From Candidatus Rhodoferax odensensis (GTDB lineage Bacteria > Pseudomonadota > Gammaproteobacteria > Burkholderiales > Burkholderiaceae_C), in the NCBI GenBank assembly GCA_016718405.1, contig JADKDJ010000006.1, forward strand, positions 204,873 through 268,872: a stretch of 64,000 bases of DNA. The letters are read 5' to 3'. Of this stretch, positions 42,219 to 50,321 are shown piece by piece; positions within the stretch are counted from its first letter, which is position 1; each line of letters opens with the position of its first letter. Position numbers and translations under genes: made by a program. The notes below the pieces were generated by a model. That model did not search any database. It was not told the DNA's origin and saw nothing but the letters and a program-made list of their open reading frames with translations.

Positions 42219-44235
42219 ATGCCCAAACATCCCAACAACCCGCTGCTGCTCTCCCCAACGCGGCCGCTACCACGGCATGTAGCCATCATCGGCGCGGGCT
42301 CGATTGGCCCCGGACATCGGTTATTACCTCAAGAGCGCGCTGCCCGGCTTGCAGCTCACGCTGATTGACATTGACCAAAGCGCGATCGAAGCCGCGCTCA
42401 AGCGTTTTGCCGACTACGCGAAGAAGGCACTCGCCAAGGGCAAGATGAACGAGGCGCAAGCCGCCGCCGTGCAGCAGGGCGTGCGGGGCAGCACCGACTA
42501 CGACGCCCTCAAAGACTGCGACTGGGTGATCGAGGCCGCCACCGAAAACCTGGCGCTGAAGCGGCGCATCTTTGCCCAGGTGGAGGCGCGGGTGGGCCTG
42601 GATGCGGTCATCACCTCCAACACCAGCTCGCTGCCGGCCGCGCGCATTTTTGCCGAGCTGAAGAACCCCGAGCGCGCCACCGTGACGCACTTCTTTGCAC
42701 CCGCCTGGCGCAACCCGGCGGTCGAGGTGATTGACTGGCCGCAGGTGGCACCGGAACTGGTGACTTGGCTGCGCTGGGTGTTCTGCACCACGGGTAAGGT
42801 GCCGCTACTGACCAGTGATGCACCCTGCTTCATGCTGGACCGCATCTTTGACAACTGGTGCAACGAAGCGGCGCTGCTGCTGGACCGCGCCAGCGCCGCG
42901 CAGATCGACACGGTGGCGGCCGAGTTCGTGCACGCTGGACCTTTCTTCGTGCTGAACCTGGCGCGTGGCAACCCGATCATCACCGAGACCAACACCCTGC
43001 AGGCCGACGAAGAGGGCGAACACTACCGGCCGGCGCCGATCTTCGCATCGGTCGACCAGTGGCTAACGGTGGCGCCGGGCAGGCGCGTGGACGTCAACAC
43101 CGACACCGCCCGCACGGTGCGCGACCGCTTGCTGGGCAGCCTGTTGTCGCAAACGGTCGATATTCTGGACCGCGCCATTGGCGCGCCGGCTGATCTGGAC
43201 CTGGGTTGCTGCTCTGCGCTGGGTTTCAAGCGAGGCCCTTTGGCATTGCTGCGAGACATGCCCGCTGGCGAGGCGCCGCGGATTCTGCGCCGCTTGGCGC
43301 TGGAGCGCCCCGGTATGCCAATGCCCACGCGCGAACTGAGCGACTACCTGAACTTTGAGCGCCACGTACTGGTGGACGATGTGCAGGGTGTCAAGGTCAT
43401 CACGCTGCGCCGCCCGGAGGCGCTGAACGCCTTGCACGACGAGATGACCGACGAGATTCTGGCGGTGATCCGCCACTTCGAGAACGACCCCGAGGTTCGC
43501 GGCTTCGTCATCACCGGCTACGGCACCAAGGCCTTCTGCGCCGGGGCCGACATTGGCCGATTTGCGGACCTGCTGGGCGATAAAGCGGCTGCAGCCCAAT
43601 ACGCACGCGACTGTTCGCGCCTGCTGGTGCACCTGGACGGCATGCACAAGCCGGTGGTGGCGGCGCTAAACGGCATGGCTCTGGGTGGCGGCTTTGAGCT
43701 GGCCATGCGTTGCCACGCGCTGGTGGCGACGGAGCAGGCGTGGATGCAGTTGCCCGAAGTCAGCTTAGGCATCCTGCCCGGCATTGGTGCCATGGTGGTG
43801 CCCTACCGCCGTTGGCCGCAGGCGGCCGCCACCTTCCATGCCATGCTGCGCCGCTGCGACAAGCTCAAAGCCAAGCAGGCGCTGGCGCTGGGTGTGGTGG
43901 ACGCGCTGGCCAGTAGCCCGGTGGAGCTGATCGCCAGCGCGGTGGCAAAGGTGCAGGCGCTGGCAAGCGGCCATGCACCCATCCCGCACGGCCCGGTGAT
44001 GCTGCCCGCCTTTGACTCGATGGCACCCGAATCCGCCCACGGCCTGGCCCTGAGCCCTACTACGCTCGGCCTGATCGAGCGCGCGGTGCAAGACGCGGCC
44101 CAAGCTCCCAGCCTTAGCGCCGCGCTGGAGATTGGTTACCTGGCGTTTGGCGACAGCGCCTGCACGGCTGCGGCACGGGAAGGCATCGCCGCGTTTGGCG
44201 AAAAGCGCGCGCCGGACTTTGCGCGGGTGGGGTGA
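42219..44235 (+). pseudogene. 3-hydroxyacyl-CoA dehydrogenase / enoyl-CoA hydratase fusion, frameshifted near the start
   Basis: A fusion with the dehydrogenase first and the crotonase second, the reverse of FadB; the same order occurs in an archaeal (Metallosphaera) crotonyl-CoA hydratase/dehydrogenase. From ATG 42219 the frame reads PRHVAIIGAGSIGP (NAD motif) and is then shifted; it resumes as PDIGYYLKSALPG. Removing one C from CCCC at 42308-42311 gives 671 residues. SNTSSLP and HFFAP mark the dehydrogenase; AFCAGADI, LGGGFELAM and LPEVSLGILPG mark the hydratase. Sequencing error is likely. Divergent from the GntR gene. Confidence 0.87.
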
Positions 44236-44298
44236 GGCAACGGTAACAGTGGCTATTTGTTACATAGGTCTGCCCTGCGCGGCGCGCAAAGCCGAATA

Positions 44299-44332
44299 GA
44301 CTCGGGCGAGTCGCGGCGGATCAGCTCCGCCG
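44299..44332. terminator. Two adjacent hairpins between the fusion gene and plsY
   Basis: GACTC-GGGC-GAGTC (44299-44312) is followed directly by CGGCGGA-TCAGC-TCCGCCG (44314-44332). They lie 64 bp after the dehydrogenase/hydratase stop and 26 bp before the plsY-like start. They may end the upstream transcript or form part of the plsY leader. No T tract. Confidence 0.35.
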
Positions 44333-44357
44333 CCGGTCACCGTCACTGTCACACAAA

Positions 44358-44930
44358 GTGTTTGAAATGCCACTGTCTGCGGCCTTCGCGGTCGTATTGA
44401 GCTACCTGCTGGGATGCCTTAATGCCGGGTACTACTACGTCCGACTGGTGCACGGGCAGGACATACGGCTGGCAGGCAGTGGCACAGCGGGGGCTCGCAA
44501 CGCTGGCCGCCTGTTTGGCAAGTGGGTTTTTGCGCTGGTGTTTCTGGGTGACGCCGCCAAGGGCGCAGCCGCCACCGCAGCAGGCCTGTCCCTGGGTGCG
44601 GAAAGTGGCGCTCTATGTGCCATCGCCGTGGTGGTGGGCCACATCTGGCCCGTCCAGTTGGGGTTTCGAGGAGGCAAAGGGATTGCCAGCGCCATGGGCG
44701 CGCTGCTGTTGCTGGCACCCTGGCTGCTTGCATGGATGGCGCTGGCCTTCACCGCCCTGAAGGCCAGCGGCCAACCAACGAGCCGCGCGGGCATCGCAGC
44801 CTTCTGGGTGGCTGCGGCAAGCTCTGCGCTCCTGTACGCCCGCGAGCAAGTCGGGGCCACGATCGTGCTGGCGCTGCTGCTCAGCATCAGCCACTGGAGC
44901 AAGCTAAGGGAGGCATCTCGTCGTGACTGA
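44358..44930 (+). CDS. plsY: PlsY-like glycerol-3-phosphate acyltransferase family membrane protein
   Basis: 190 residues with five hydrophobic segments. PlsY motifs are present in variant form: GSGTAGARNAGRLFGK (residues 40-55; canonical proteins have GSGNxGATN) and GHIWPVQLGFRGGKGIAS (94-111). PlsY transfers an acyl group from acyl phosphate to glycerol 3-phosphate at the membrane. The change from GSGN to GSGT and from ATN to ARN suggests a divergent paralogue. GTG 44358 and ATG 44367 are both possible starts. The gene overlaps the downstream GNAT-aminotransferase by 8 bp, so the two are probably co-translated. Confidence 0.85.
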   Translation: MFEMPLSAAFAVVLSYLLGCLNAGYYYVRLVHGQDIRLAGSGTAGARNAGRLFGKWVFALVFLGDAAKGAAATAAGLSLGAESGALCAIAVVVGHIWPVQLGFRGGKGIASAMGALLLLAPWLLAWMALAFTALKASGQPTSRAGIAAFWVAAASSALLYAREQVGATIVLALLLSISHWSKLREASRRD

Positions 44931-46518
44931 GTCACTGGTCTACAAACTTGCCAGCACGCCCGAGGAATTCGAGGCCATCCATCGCCTGAACTACCTCAGC
45001 TTTGTCGAGGAAATCCCGCAGCACGCCGCTAACCCCCAGAGGCGGCTGGTGGACCGGTTCCATGGCGAAAATACCTACGCTATTTGTCTGGACGGCGAGC
45101 AGTTGGTGGGCATGATCGCCGGGCGCTGCCAACGCCCTTTTTCGCTGGACCAGAAGATCCCCAACCTAGACCAACACCTGCCACCCCATCGCAAAGTGGT
45201 GGAAGTGCGCCTGCTGGCGGTCACCCCGACGCACCGCAAACAGGCTGTCTTCACGCGCCTGGCAGGGGTTCTGGCGCGCCACTTCCGCGCCGATGGGTGC
45301 GACTTAGCGATCATCTCGGGTACGGTGCGGCAAATCCCCCTTTACGCCCACATCGGGTTCGAGCCCTTTGGCCAACCGGTAGGCAGCGGCGATGCCACCT
45401 ACCAGCCGATGTGCATGACCCTGCAACGCTTCAAATCGCAGGCGCGCGCACTGCTCATCAACGCCGGCGGCAGGCCGGTCTCCCTGTTGCCGGGCCCGGT
45501 GGAGATTGCCGCGGGCGTGACCTCGGCCCTGCATGCGCCAGCGCTCTACCATCGCGACCCGGGCTTCGATGTCTTGATGAAGCGCGTGCGCGACAAGCTG
45601 TGCGAGCTGACGCAAGCCTCCCATGTCGTGCTGATGTCGGGCTCTGGAACCCTCGCCAACGATGCCGTGGCAGCGCAATTGGCTGTGGCAAACACCGCTG
45701 GCATCGTGTTGTCGAATGGTGAGTTCGGTGAACGCCTGGCTGACCACGCCCGGCGTTGGCGGTTGAACTTTCGCGCGCTGGGTTCGCCCTGGGGTAGTCC
45801 CTTGGACTTGACGAGCCTTGAAGGGCACCTGAGACAGGGCGGCATCGGCTGGGTATGGGCGGTGGCCTGTGAGACATCAACCGGGACCCACAACGCCACG
45901 CCAGCGTTGAAGCGCTTGTGCCGCTCGCATGGGGTTGACCTTTGCCTTGACGCGGTCTCGGCGGTGGGCTTGCAGCCCTGCGATTTGAGCGGCGTGCATT
46001 TGGCCAGTGCCGTCAGTGGCAAAGCACTGGGTGCCTACTCGGGCTTGGCCATGATCTTCCACGACGGGCGATTGGACCGCAGTGGCCGTCTGCCACGCTA
46101 CCTCGATCTGGCATCCTACGAAGACAGTGCCGGCGTGCCGTTCACACAGTCTTCGAATCTGTTGGCAGCGCTGGACGCCTCGTTGCAAGGCACCGACTGG
46201 CCCACGCGCTGGCTTCGCATCCGCCAGGCCGACACGGCCCTGCAGGAAGGCCTGCTGGACGCCGGATTTCAGATCGTCGGCACGCACGAGCGAATGCCCG
46301 GCATCATGACACTGGCCATACCCACGGAAATCAACTCAGGCCTGCTGGCCAAGTCGATGGCGCGTCATGGCTACCTGTTGGCTGGGCACAGCAGCTACCT
46401 GCAGACGTGCAACTGGCTGCAAATCTGCCTGATGGGCCAATGGCAGGATGACTTGCTCGAAGTCCTGCCGAAACAACTGGCGCGACAGCTCAACCGCGCA
46501 GGGGGTGTGGAAGTTTGA
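44923..46518 (+). CDS. GNAT-like acyltransferase fused to class V aminotransferase
   Basis: 531 residues from a GTG with AGGGAGG upstream. Residues 1 to about 170 form a GNAT-type domain (VVEVRLLAVTPTHRKQAVF, YAHIGFEPFG) resembling long-chain N-acyl amino acid or autoinducer-type synthases more than simple acetyltransferases. Residues about 180-525 are a class V PLP enzyme (LLPGPVEIAAGV, HRDPGF, MSGSGTLANDAV) with the PLP Lys367 in AVSGKALGAYSG, close to alanine-glyoxylate and aminoethylphosphonate transaminases. Fusion and overlap with a PlsY paralogue suggest a lipid or N-acyl product, which is inference. Confidence 0.82.
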   Translation: MTESLVYKLASTPEEFEAIHRLNYLSFVEEIPQHAANPQRRLVDRFHGENTYAICLDGEQLVGMIAGRCQRPFSLDQKIPNLDQHLPPHRKVVEVRLLAVTPTHRKQAVFTRLAGVLARHFRADGCDLAIISGTVRQIPLYAHIGFEPFGQPVGSGDATYQPMCMTLQRFKSQARALLINAGGRPVSLLPGPVEIAAGVTSALHAPALYHRDPGFDVLMKRVRDKLCELTQASHVVLMSGSGTLANDAVAAQLAVANTAGIVLSNGEFGERLADHARRWRLNFRALGSPWGSPLDLTSLEGHLRQGGIGWVWAVACETSTGTHNATPALKRLCRSHGVDLCLDAVSAVGLQPCDLSGVHLASAVSGKALGAYSGLAMIFHDGRLDRSGRLPRYLDLASYEDSAGVPFTQSSNLLAALDASLQGTDWPTRWLRIRQADTALQEGLLDAGFQIVGTHERMPGIMTLAIPTEINSGLLAKSMARHGYLLAGHSSYLQTCNWLQICLMGQWQDDLLEVLPKQLARQLNRAGGVEV

Positions 46519-46552
46519 CGGCATCCCGCCTTGGCGGGGCGAGTGGGCCCGC

Positions 46553-47716
46553 CTATTTGGCTCGCAAATCCAGCCAGGAATGCACCGGCCAGTCGCTGCG
46601 TTGTTGGCCCTGGGCGCCGCCAAATATCACGCTTCCTCCCGCCACCACCAAGGGATGGTGCGCCGCAAAGTTCTTGAGGCCCTTGAAGTAGTCCGGGTTC
46701 ACGGTGGCACCGGCCTTGATTTCGATGGCGTGCATTTTGCCGCCTGTTGGCAGCAGCAGATCGACTTCATTGCCTTCGGAATCGCGGTAGAAGTACATCT
46801 CGGCGCTCTCGCCGGCATTCAGACGGTCCTTCATGGCCTCCATGATGACAAAGTTCTCAAACAAACTGCCCCACAGCGGATCGCGCGCGACCTGGTCGGA
46901 CGTTCGCAGACCGAGCAGCCAACTGGCCAGACCAACATCGTAGAAGTACAGTTTGGACGACTTGATCAGGCGCTTGCCGGTGTTGACGAACCACGGTGGC
47001 AACAGGTACACGATGTAGCTGGTTTGCAGCAAGTCGATCCAGGCGCGAGCCGTCACATGCGACACACCCGCGTCGTTGCCCAGACTGTTGAGGTTGAGCA
47101 GTTGCCCGGTGCGCCCGGCGCACAAACGTACAAAGCGCTCAAAGCGCTGCAGGTCATGGACGGCGGCGAGCTGGCGCAAATCACGCTCGACGTAAGTGGC
47201 AAAGTAGTCCGACAACGCTTGCGAAGGGTCCAGGCCCCGGTCATGAATGCGCGGGTAAAAACCGGTGAGCAGAGTCTGCGCCAAATCGGACGCTGGCGCC
47301 CTGCCTGGCATGCGCTGGACCTCCGCCAAGGTGAAGGGCAACAAACGCAGCACCGCAGTGCGCCCGGCCAGTGATTGGGACACCTGTGTCATCAACTCAA
47401 ACTGATGGCTGCCGGTGAGAAAAAAACGCCCCGGCTGAGGGTCGGCATCGACCACGCCCTGCAGATAAGAGGCCAGTTGCGGCACGCGCTGAATCTCGTC
47501 GAACACGGCGCCACGCTGGTAGCTGGCCAAAAATCCGCGCGGATCATCCGTCGCAAAGCGGCGAACGTCCGGGTCTTCCAGCGTGACGTAAGGCTTGTCC
47601 GCAAAGAGCGCTTTTGCCAGCGTGGTCTTGCCACTCTGCCGAGGCCCCGTGAGGGTAATCACCGGATACTGCGTGGCCAGTTGCTGAAGTAGCGGCGCGA
47701 TATTGCGAGTAATCAT
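46553..47716 (-). CDS. AAA ATPase with DUF4143 C-terminal domain
   Basis: 387 residues. Walker A GPRQSGKTT (24-32), Walker B-like GAVFDEIQRVP and sensor FFLTGSHQFELM form the AAA_14 domain. The C-terminal DUF4143 region ends with a restriction-endonuclease-like fold (EMYFYRDSEGNEVDLLL and AIEIKAG, with the D/E-x-K pattern). Such proteins are common accessory genes of unknown role, sometimes linked with mobile elements or defence. It ends 34 bp from the convergent aminotransferase gene. Confidence 0.88.
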   Translation of the reverse strand: MITRNIAPLLQQLATQYPVITLTGPRQSGKTTLAKALFADKPYVTLEDPDVRRFATDDPRGFLASYQRGAVFDEIQRVPQLASYLQGVVDADPQPGRFFLTGSHQFELMTQVSQSLAGRTAVLRLLPFTLAEVQRMPGRAPASDLAQTLLTGFYPRIHDRGLDPSQALSDYFATYVERDLRQLAAVHDLQRFERFVRLCAGRTGQLLNLNSLGNDAGVSHVTARAWIDLLQTSYIVYLLPPWFVNTGKRLIKSSKLYFYDVGLASWLLGLRTSDQVARDPLWGSLFENFVIMEAMKDRLNAGESAEMYFYRDSEGNEVDLLLPTGGKMHAIEIKAGATVNPDYFKGLKNFAAHHPLVVAGGSVIFGGAQGQQRSDWPVHSWLDLRAK

Positions 47717-47735
47717 CCGCGCATACTAGCAAATT

Positions 47736-47770
47736 CCTGCAATTTGAAGATATTTATTTCAATTTGCAGG
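47736..47770. promoter_or_regulatory. AT-rich inverted repeat upstream of the DUF4143 ATPase
   Basis: CCTGCAATTTGAA (47736-47748) and TTCAATTTGCAGG (47758-47770) pair at 12 of 13 positions around a 9-nt AT spacer. It begins 20 bp upstream of the ATPase start and is the most AT-rich stretch nearby. It could be an operator or a recombination site. Confidence 0.5.
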
Positions 47771-47792
47771 TCTTGCTGATGCCTGCGTTGGA

Positions 47793-48704
47793 CTAGCCCG
47801 ACAACTTGAAGTTCACCGTCGGCACGGTGAAATCGCTGAACGGGGCGCCCATGGCGATCTCGCCGTTACTGTGCAGCGCGCAGGCGCTACGGCGCAAGGC
47901 CAGCTCGGACTCGCTGCCGGCAAAACGCAGCCAGGTCCCGTAGCTGCTGAGGTCGGTCAACACAAATTTGCCGTTAACCCAGTTGATCTTGGCATGCAGA
48001 CGCGAGACGCGCGGATCGTTGACCGCGAATGCGGCGTCATCGCCGCGCCCCAGATAGATCGGCAGCGGACTGGCGACAAAGCCGGCCTGCACGTCCAGCC
48101 AGGACAGCACGATCGTGGCCTGCAACGCCGCGGCCTGGGACGCCATGTACTGCAGGTTGCCGGGGAGGGTGAGGAATTCGGAGGGCAACTCCTCCTGCCA
48201 TTCGATCTGGTAGACGACTTGCGGCTCGGTCTTGCCGCGGATGGCAATTGGCCCCAGGCGGCGCCGGCGTGGGCCCGCTGTGCTGGGCAAGGCGTCAACC
48301 GTCGATGCGGTAGCCCAGATCTGCTCGGCCCCGGACAGCTCGCTCAGGCGCGCGGCCAAGGTGAGCGCTTCCCCATAGTGTTCGCCGTCCACTTCCAGCA
48401 CTTCCCCAGTGGCAACACCAATTCGAACCTGCATGGGGGCTTTGTCAAGCTCGCCCTGGCTGCGAAGGTGAAGACTCCGCTGCAAGTCCGTCACGGCTTC
48501 CAGCGCGTGCAGGCTGTTGGCAAAGAGCGCCAGCACACCGTCACCCAGAAACTTGACGACGCGACCCTGGTGTTTGACGAAAACTTCGCCCATCAGTTGG
48601 GTGAGGCCCGTGATGACCTCGGTCGCCCGGGCGTTGCCTTGCTTCTCGAACATCGCAGTGCTGCCGGTGAGATCAGCGAAGACAACAGTGACGTTTGCGG
48701 TCAT
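47793..48704 (-). CDS. Class III adenylate/guanylate cyclase domain with C-terminal FHA domain
   Basis: 303 residues from the ATG at 48704. The cyclase domain has metal-binding Asp11 (VVFADLTGST) and Asp55 (VVKFLGDGV), the purine-selecting Lys51 and the conserved Arg119. The transition-state Asn of the usual VNxAARL motif is Thr115 (LTLAARL), so activity may be weak or altered. The C-terminal FHA domain (YLGRGDDAAFAVNDPRVSRLHAKIN, here split as YLGRGDD and VSRLHAKIN) should bind phosphothreonine proteins. No membrane segment. Cytosolic signalling protein controlled by phosphorylated partners is the inference. Confidence 0.85.
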   Translation of the reverse strand: MTANVTVVFADLTGSTAMFEKQGNARATEVITGLTQLMGEVFVKHQGRVVKFLGDGVLALFANSLHALEAVTDLQRSLHLRSQGELDKAPMQVRIGVATGEVLEVDGEHYGEALTLAARLSELSGAEQIWATASTVDALPSTAGPRRRRLGPIAIRGKTEPQVVYQIEWQEELPSEFLTLPGNLQYMASQAAALQATIVLSWLDVQAGFVASPLPIYLGRGDDAAFAVNDPRVSRLHAKINWVNGKFVLTDLSSYGTWLRFAGSESELALRRSACALHSNGEIAMGAPFSDFTVPTVNFKLSG

Positions 48705-48786
48705 GGTGTGGCACAAAGGCGGGTGTTGACGTGAGTGTAGACCAGCCCACCGCCAAACCTGTCGGCACGGCTCACCCGGCTGGTCT

Positions 48787-49815
48787 TCAAGCCGCCAGGC
48801 CGCGTTGGTACCACGCCTTGGAGCGGTTGACGATGTGCACCACCAGCAACATTGCAGGCACTTCGATCAACACCCCGACCACCGTGGCCAGCGCCGCGCC
48901 CGAGTTGAAACCAAACAGGCTGATGGCCGCCGCCACCGCCAGCTCGAAGAAGTTCGAAGCCCCAATCAGTGCCGAGGGACAGGCGATGTTGTGCTGCTCA
49001 CCCACGGCGCGGTTAAGCCAGTAAGCCAGCGCCGAGTTAAAAAATACCTGAATCAGAATCGGCACCGCCAGCAGGGCAATCACCAGCGGCTGGCGCAGGA
49101 TCGCTTCGCCCTGGAAGGCGAACAGCAGCACCAGCGTGGCCAGCAGCGCGGTGATTGACCAGGGGCCGATGCGCGCCATGGCGGCGTCGAAGGCGCCCTG
49201 CCCCCTGGCCATCAGGGCCTTGCGCCAAAGTTGCGCCAGGATCACGGGGATCACGATGTACAAGCCGACCGAGATCAGCAGTGTGGCCCAGGGCACGGTG
49301 ATGGCCGACATGCCCAGCAGAAAGGCCACCAGCGGCGCAAACGCAATCACCATGATGCTGTCGTTCAGCGCCACCTGCGACAGGGTGAACAGCGGGTCGC
49401 CGCCGGTCAGGCGGCTCCACACAAACACCATCGCCGTGCAGGGTGCGGCGGCCAGCAGAATCAGCCCGGCAACGTAGCTGTCCAACTGGTCAGCCGGCAG
49501 CAGCGGCGCGAACAGGTGGCGGATGAACAACCAGCCCAGAAACGCCATGGTGAAGGGTTTGACCAGCCAGTTGACCACCAGCGTGATGCCGATGCCTTTG
49601 ACGTGCTGGCGCACCTGGCCCAGGGCACCGAAGTCAACCTTGACCAGCATCGGGATGATCATCACCCAGATCAGCAGGCCCACCGGCAGATTGACTTGCG
49701 CCACCTCCATGCGGCCCACCTCCTGAAACACACTGGGCATCGATTGCCCAAGCGCGATGCCGACCACGATGCACAGGAACACCCACACCGACAGGTAGCG
49801 CTCAAAAACACTCAT
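48787..49815 (-). CDS. arsB: Arsenite efflux transporter, ACR3 family
   Basis: 342 residues with about ten transmembrane segments. ACR3 hallmarks are the essential Cys in AAAPCTAMVFVWSRL and the conserved Glu in GVLIEVPAML near the C-terminus. It exports arsenite (and perhaps antimonite). The ATG at 49815 begins the family N-terminus (MSVFERYLSVWVFLCI); the frame is open upstream only because it runs through arsC. Last gene of the ars operon, 1 bp after the arsC stop. Confidence 0.95.
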   Translation of the reverse strand: MSVFERYLSVWVFLCIVVGIALGQSMPSVFQEVGRMEVAQVNLPVGLLIWVMIIPMLVKVDFGALGQVRQHVKGIGITLVVNWLVKPFTMAFLGWLFIRHLFAPLLPADQLDSYVAGLILLAAAPCTAMVFVWSRLTGGDPLFTLSQVALNDSIMVIAFAPLVAFLLGMSAITVPWATLLISVGLYIVIPVILAQLWRKALMARGQGAFDAAMARIGPWSITALLATLVLLFAFQGEAILRQPLVIALLAVPILIQVFFNSALAYWLNRAVGEQHNIACPSALIGASNFFELAVAAAISLFGFNSGAALATVVGVLIEVPAMLLVVHIVNRSKAWYQRGLAA

Positions 49816-49816
49816 G

Positions 49817-50320
49817 TCACGAACCCCGCGCGAGCTCGCGCGCCGTGGCTTGCAGCAGGGTCTTCTCCAGCTTCTCCGGCGGCAGGTTGACCAGCAGTTC
49901 GAGCCGTCCGCGCAGCGCGTGCAGCGTCTGCCTAAAGGCTTCGAGTTTCTGGGCGTCGGAGCCCTCGCCGGCGGACGGATCGGGATACCCCCAGTGCGCC
50001 GTGGCCGGCTGGCCGGGCCAGTAGGGGCACACCTCACCGGCCGCGTTGTCGCACACCGTGATCACCAAGTCCATGCGCGGCGCGTCAGGCTGGGCGAACT
50101 CGTCCCAGCTCTTGCTGCGCAAGCCTGCGGTGGAGATGCCAGCCGCCCGCAGAACCTGCAGGCCCAGGGGATTGGGCTGCTGGTGCTCGCGCGGGCTGCT
50201 GCCGGCCGAGTAGGCCATGAAACGACCCTGCCCGATGTGGTTGAGGATGGCCTCGGCCAGGATGCTGCGGGCCGAGTTGTGGGTGCACAAGAAGAGCACC
50301 TTGATGGCTTGGCCTGTCAT
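49817..50320 (-). CDS. arsC: Arsenate reductase (thioredoxin-coupled, low-molecular-weight phosphatase type)
   Basis: 167 residues. The phosphate loop holds the nucleophile Cys12 (FLCTHNSARS), and Cys90 and Cys98 (CDNAAGEVCPYWPG) are the resolving pair of thioredoxin-linked ArsC. The C-terminal extension of about 30 residues is helical and charged. It reduces arsenate to arsenite for export by the neighbouring ACR3 protein. The start lies 1 bp from the arsA stop, and translation is probably coupled. Confidence 0.95.
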   Translation of the reverse strand: MTGQAIKVLFLCTHNSARSILAEAILNHIGQGRFMAYSAGSSPREHQQPNPLGLQVLRAAGISTAGLRSKSWDEFAQPDAPRMDLVITVCDNAAGEVCPYWPGQPATAHWGYPDPSAGEGSDAQKLEAFRQTLHALRGRLELLVNLPPEKLEKTLLQATARELARGS

Positions 50321-50321
50321 G

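Noticed and set aside
49816..50037. N-terminal extension of the ACR3 transporter
   Set aside because: It is out-of-frame arsC sequence; the family N-terminus begins at 49815.
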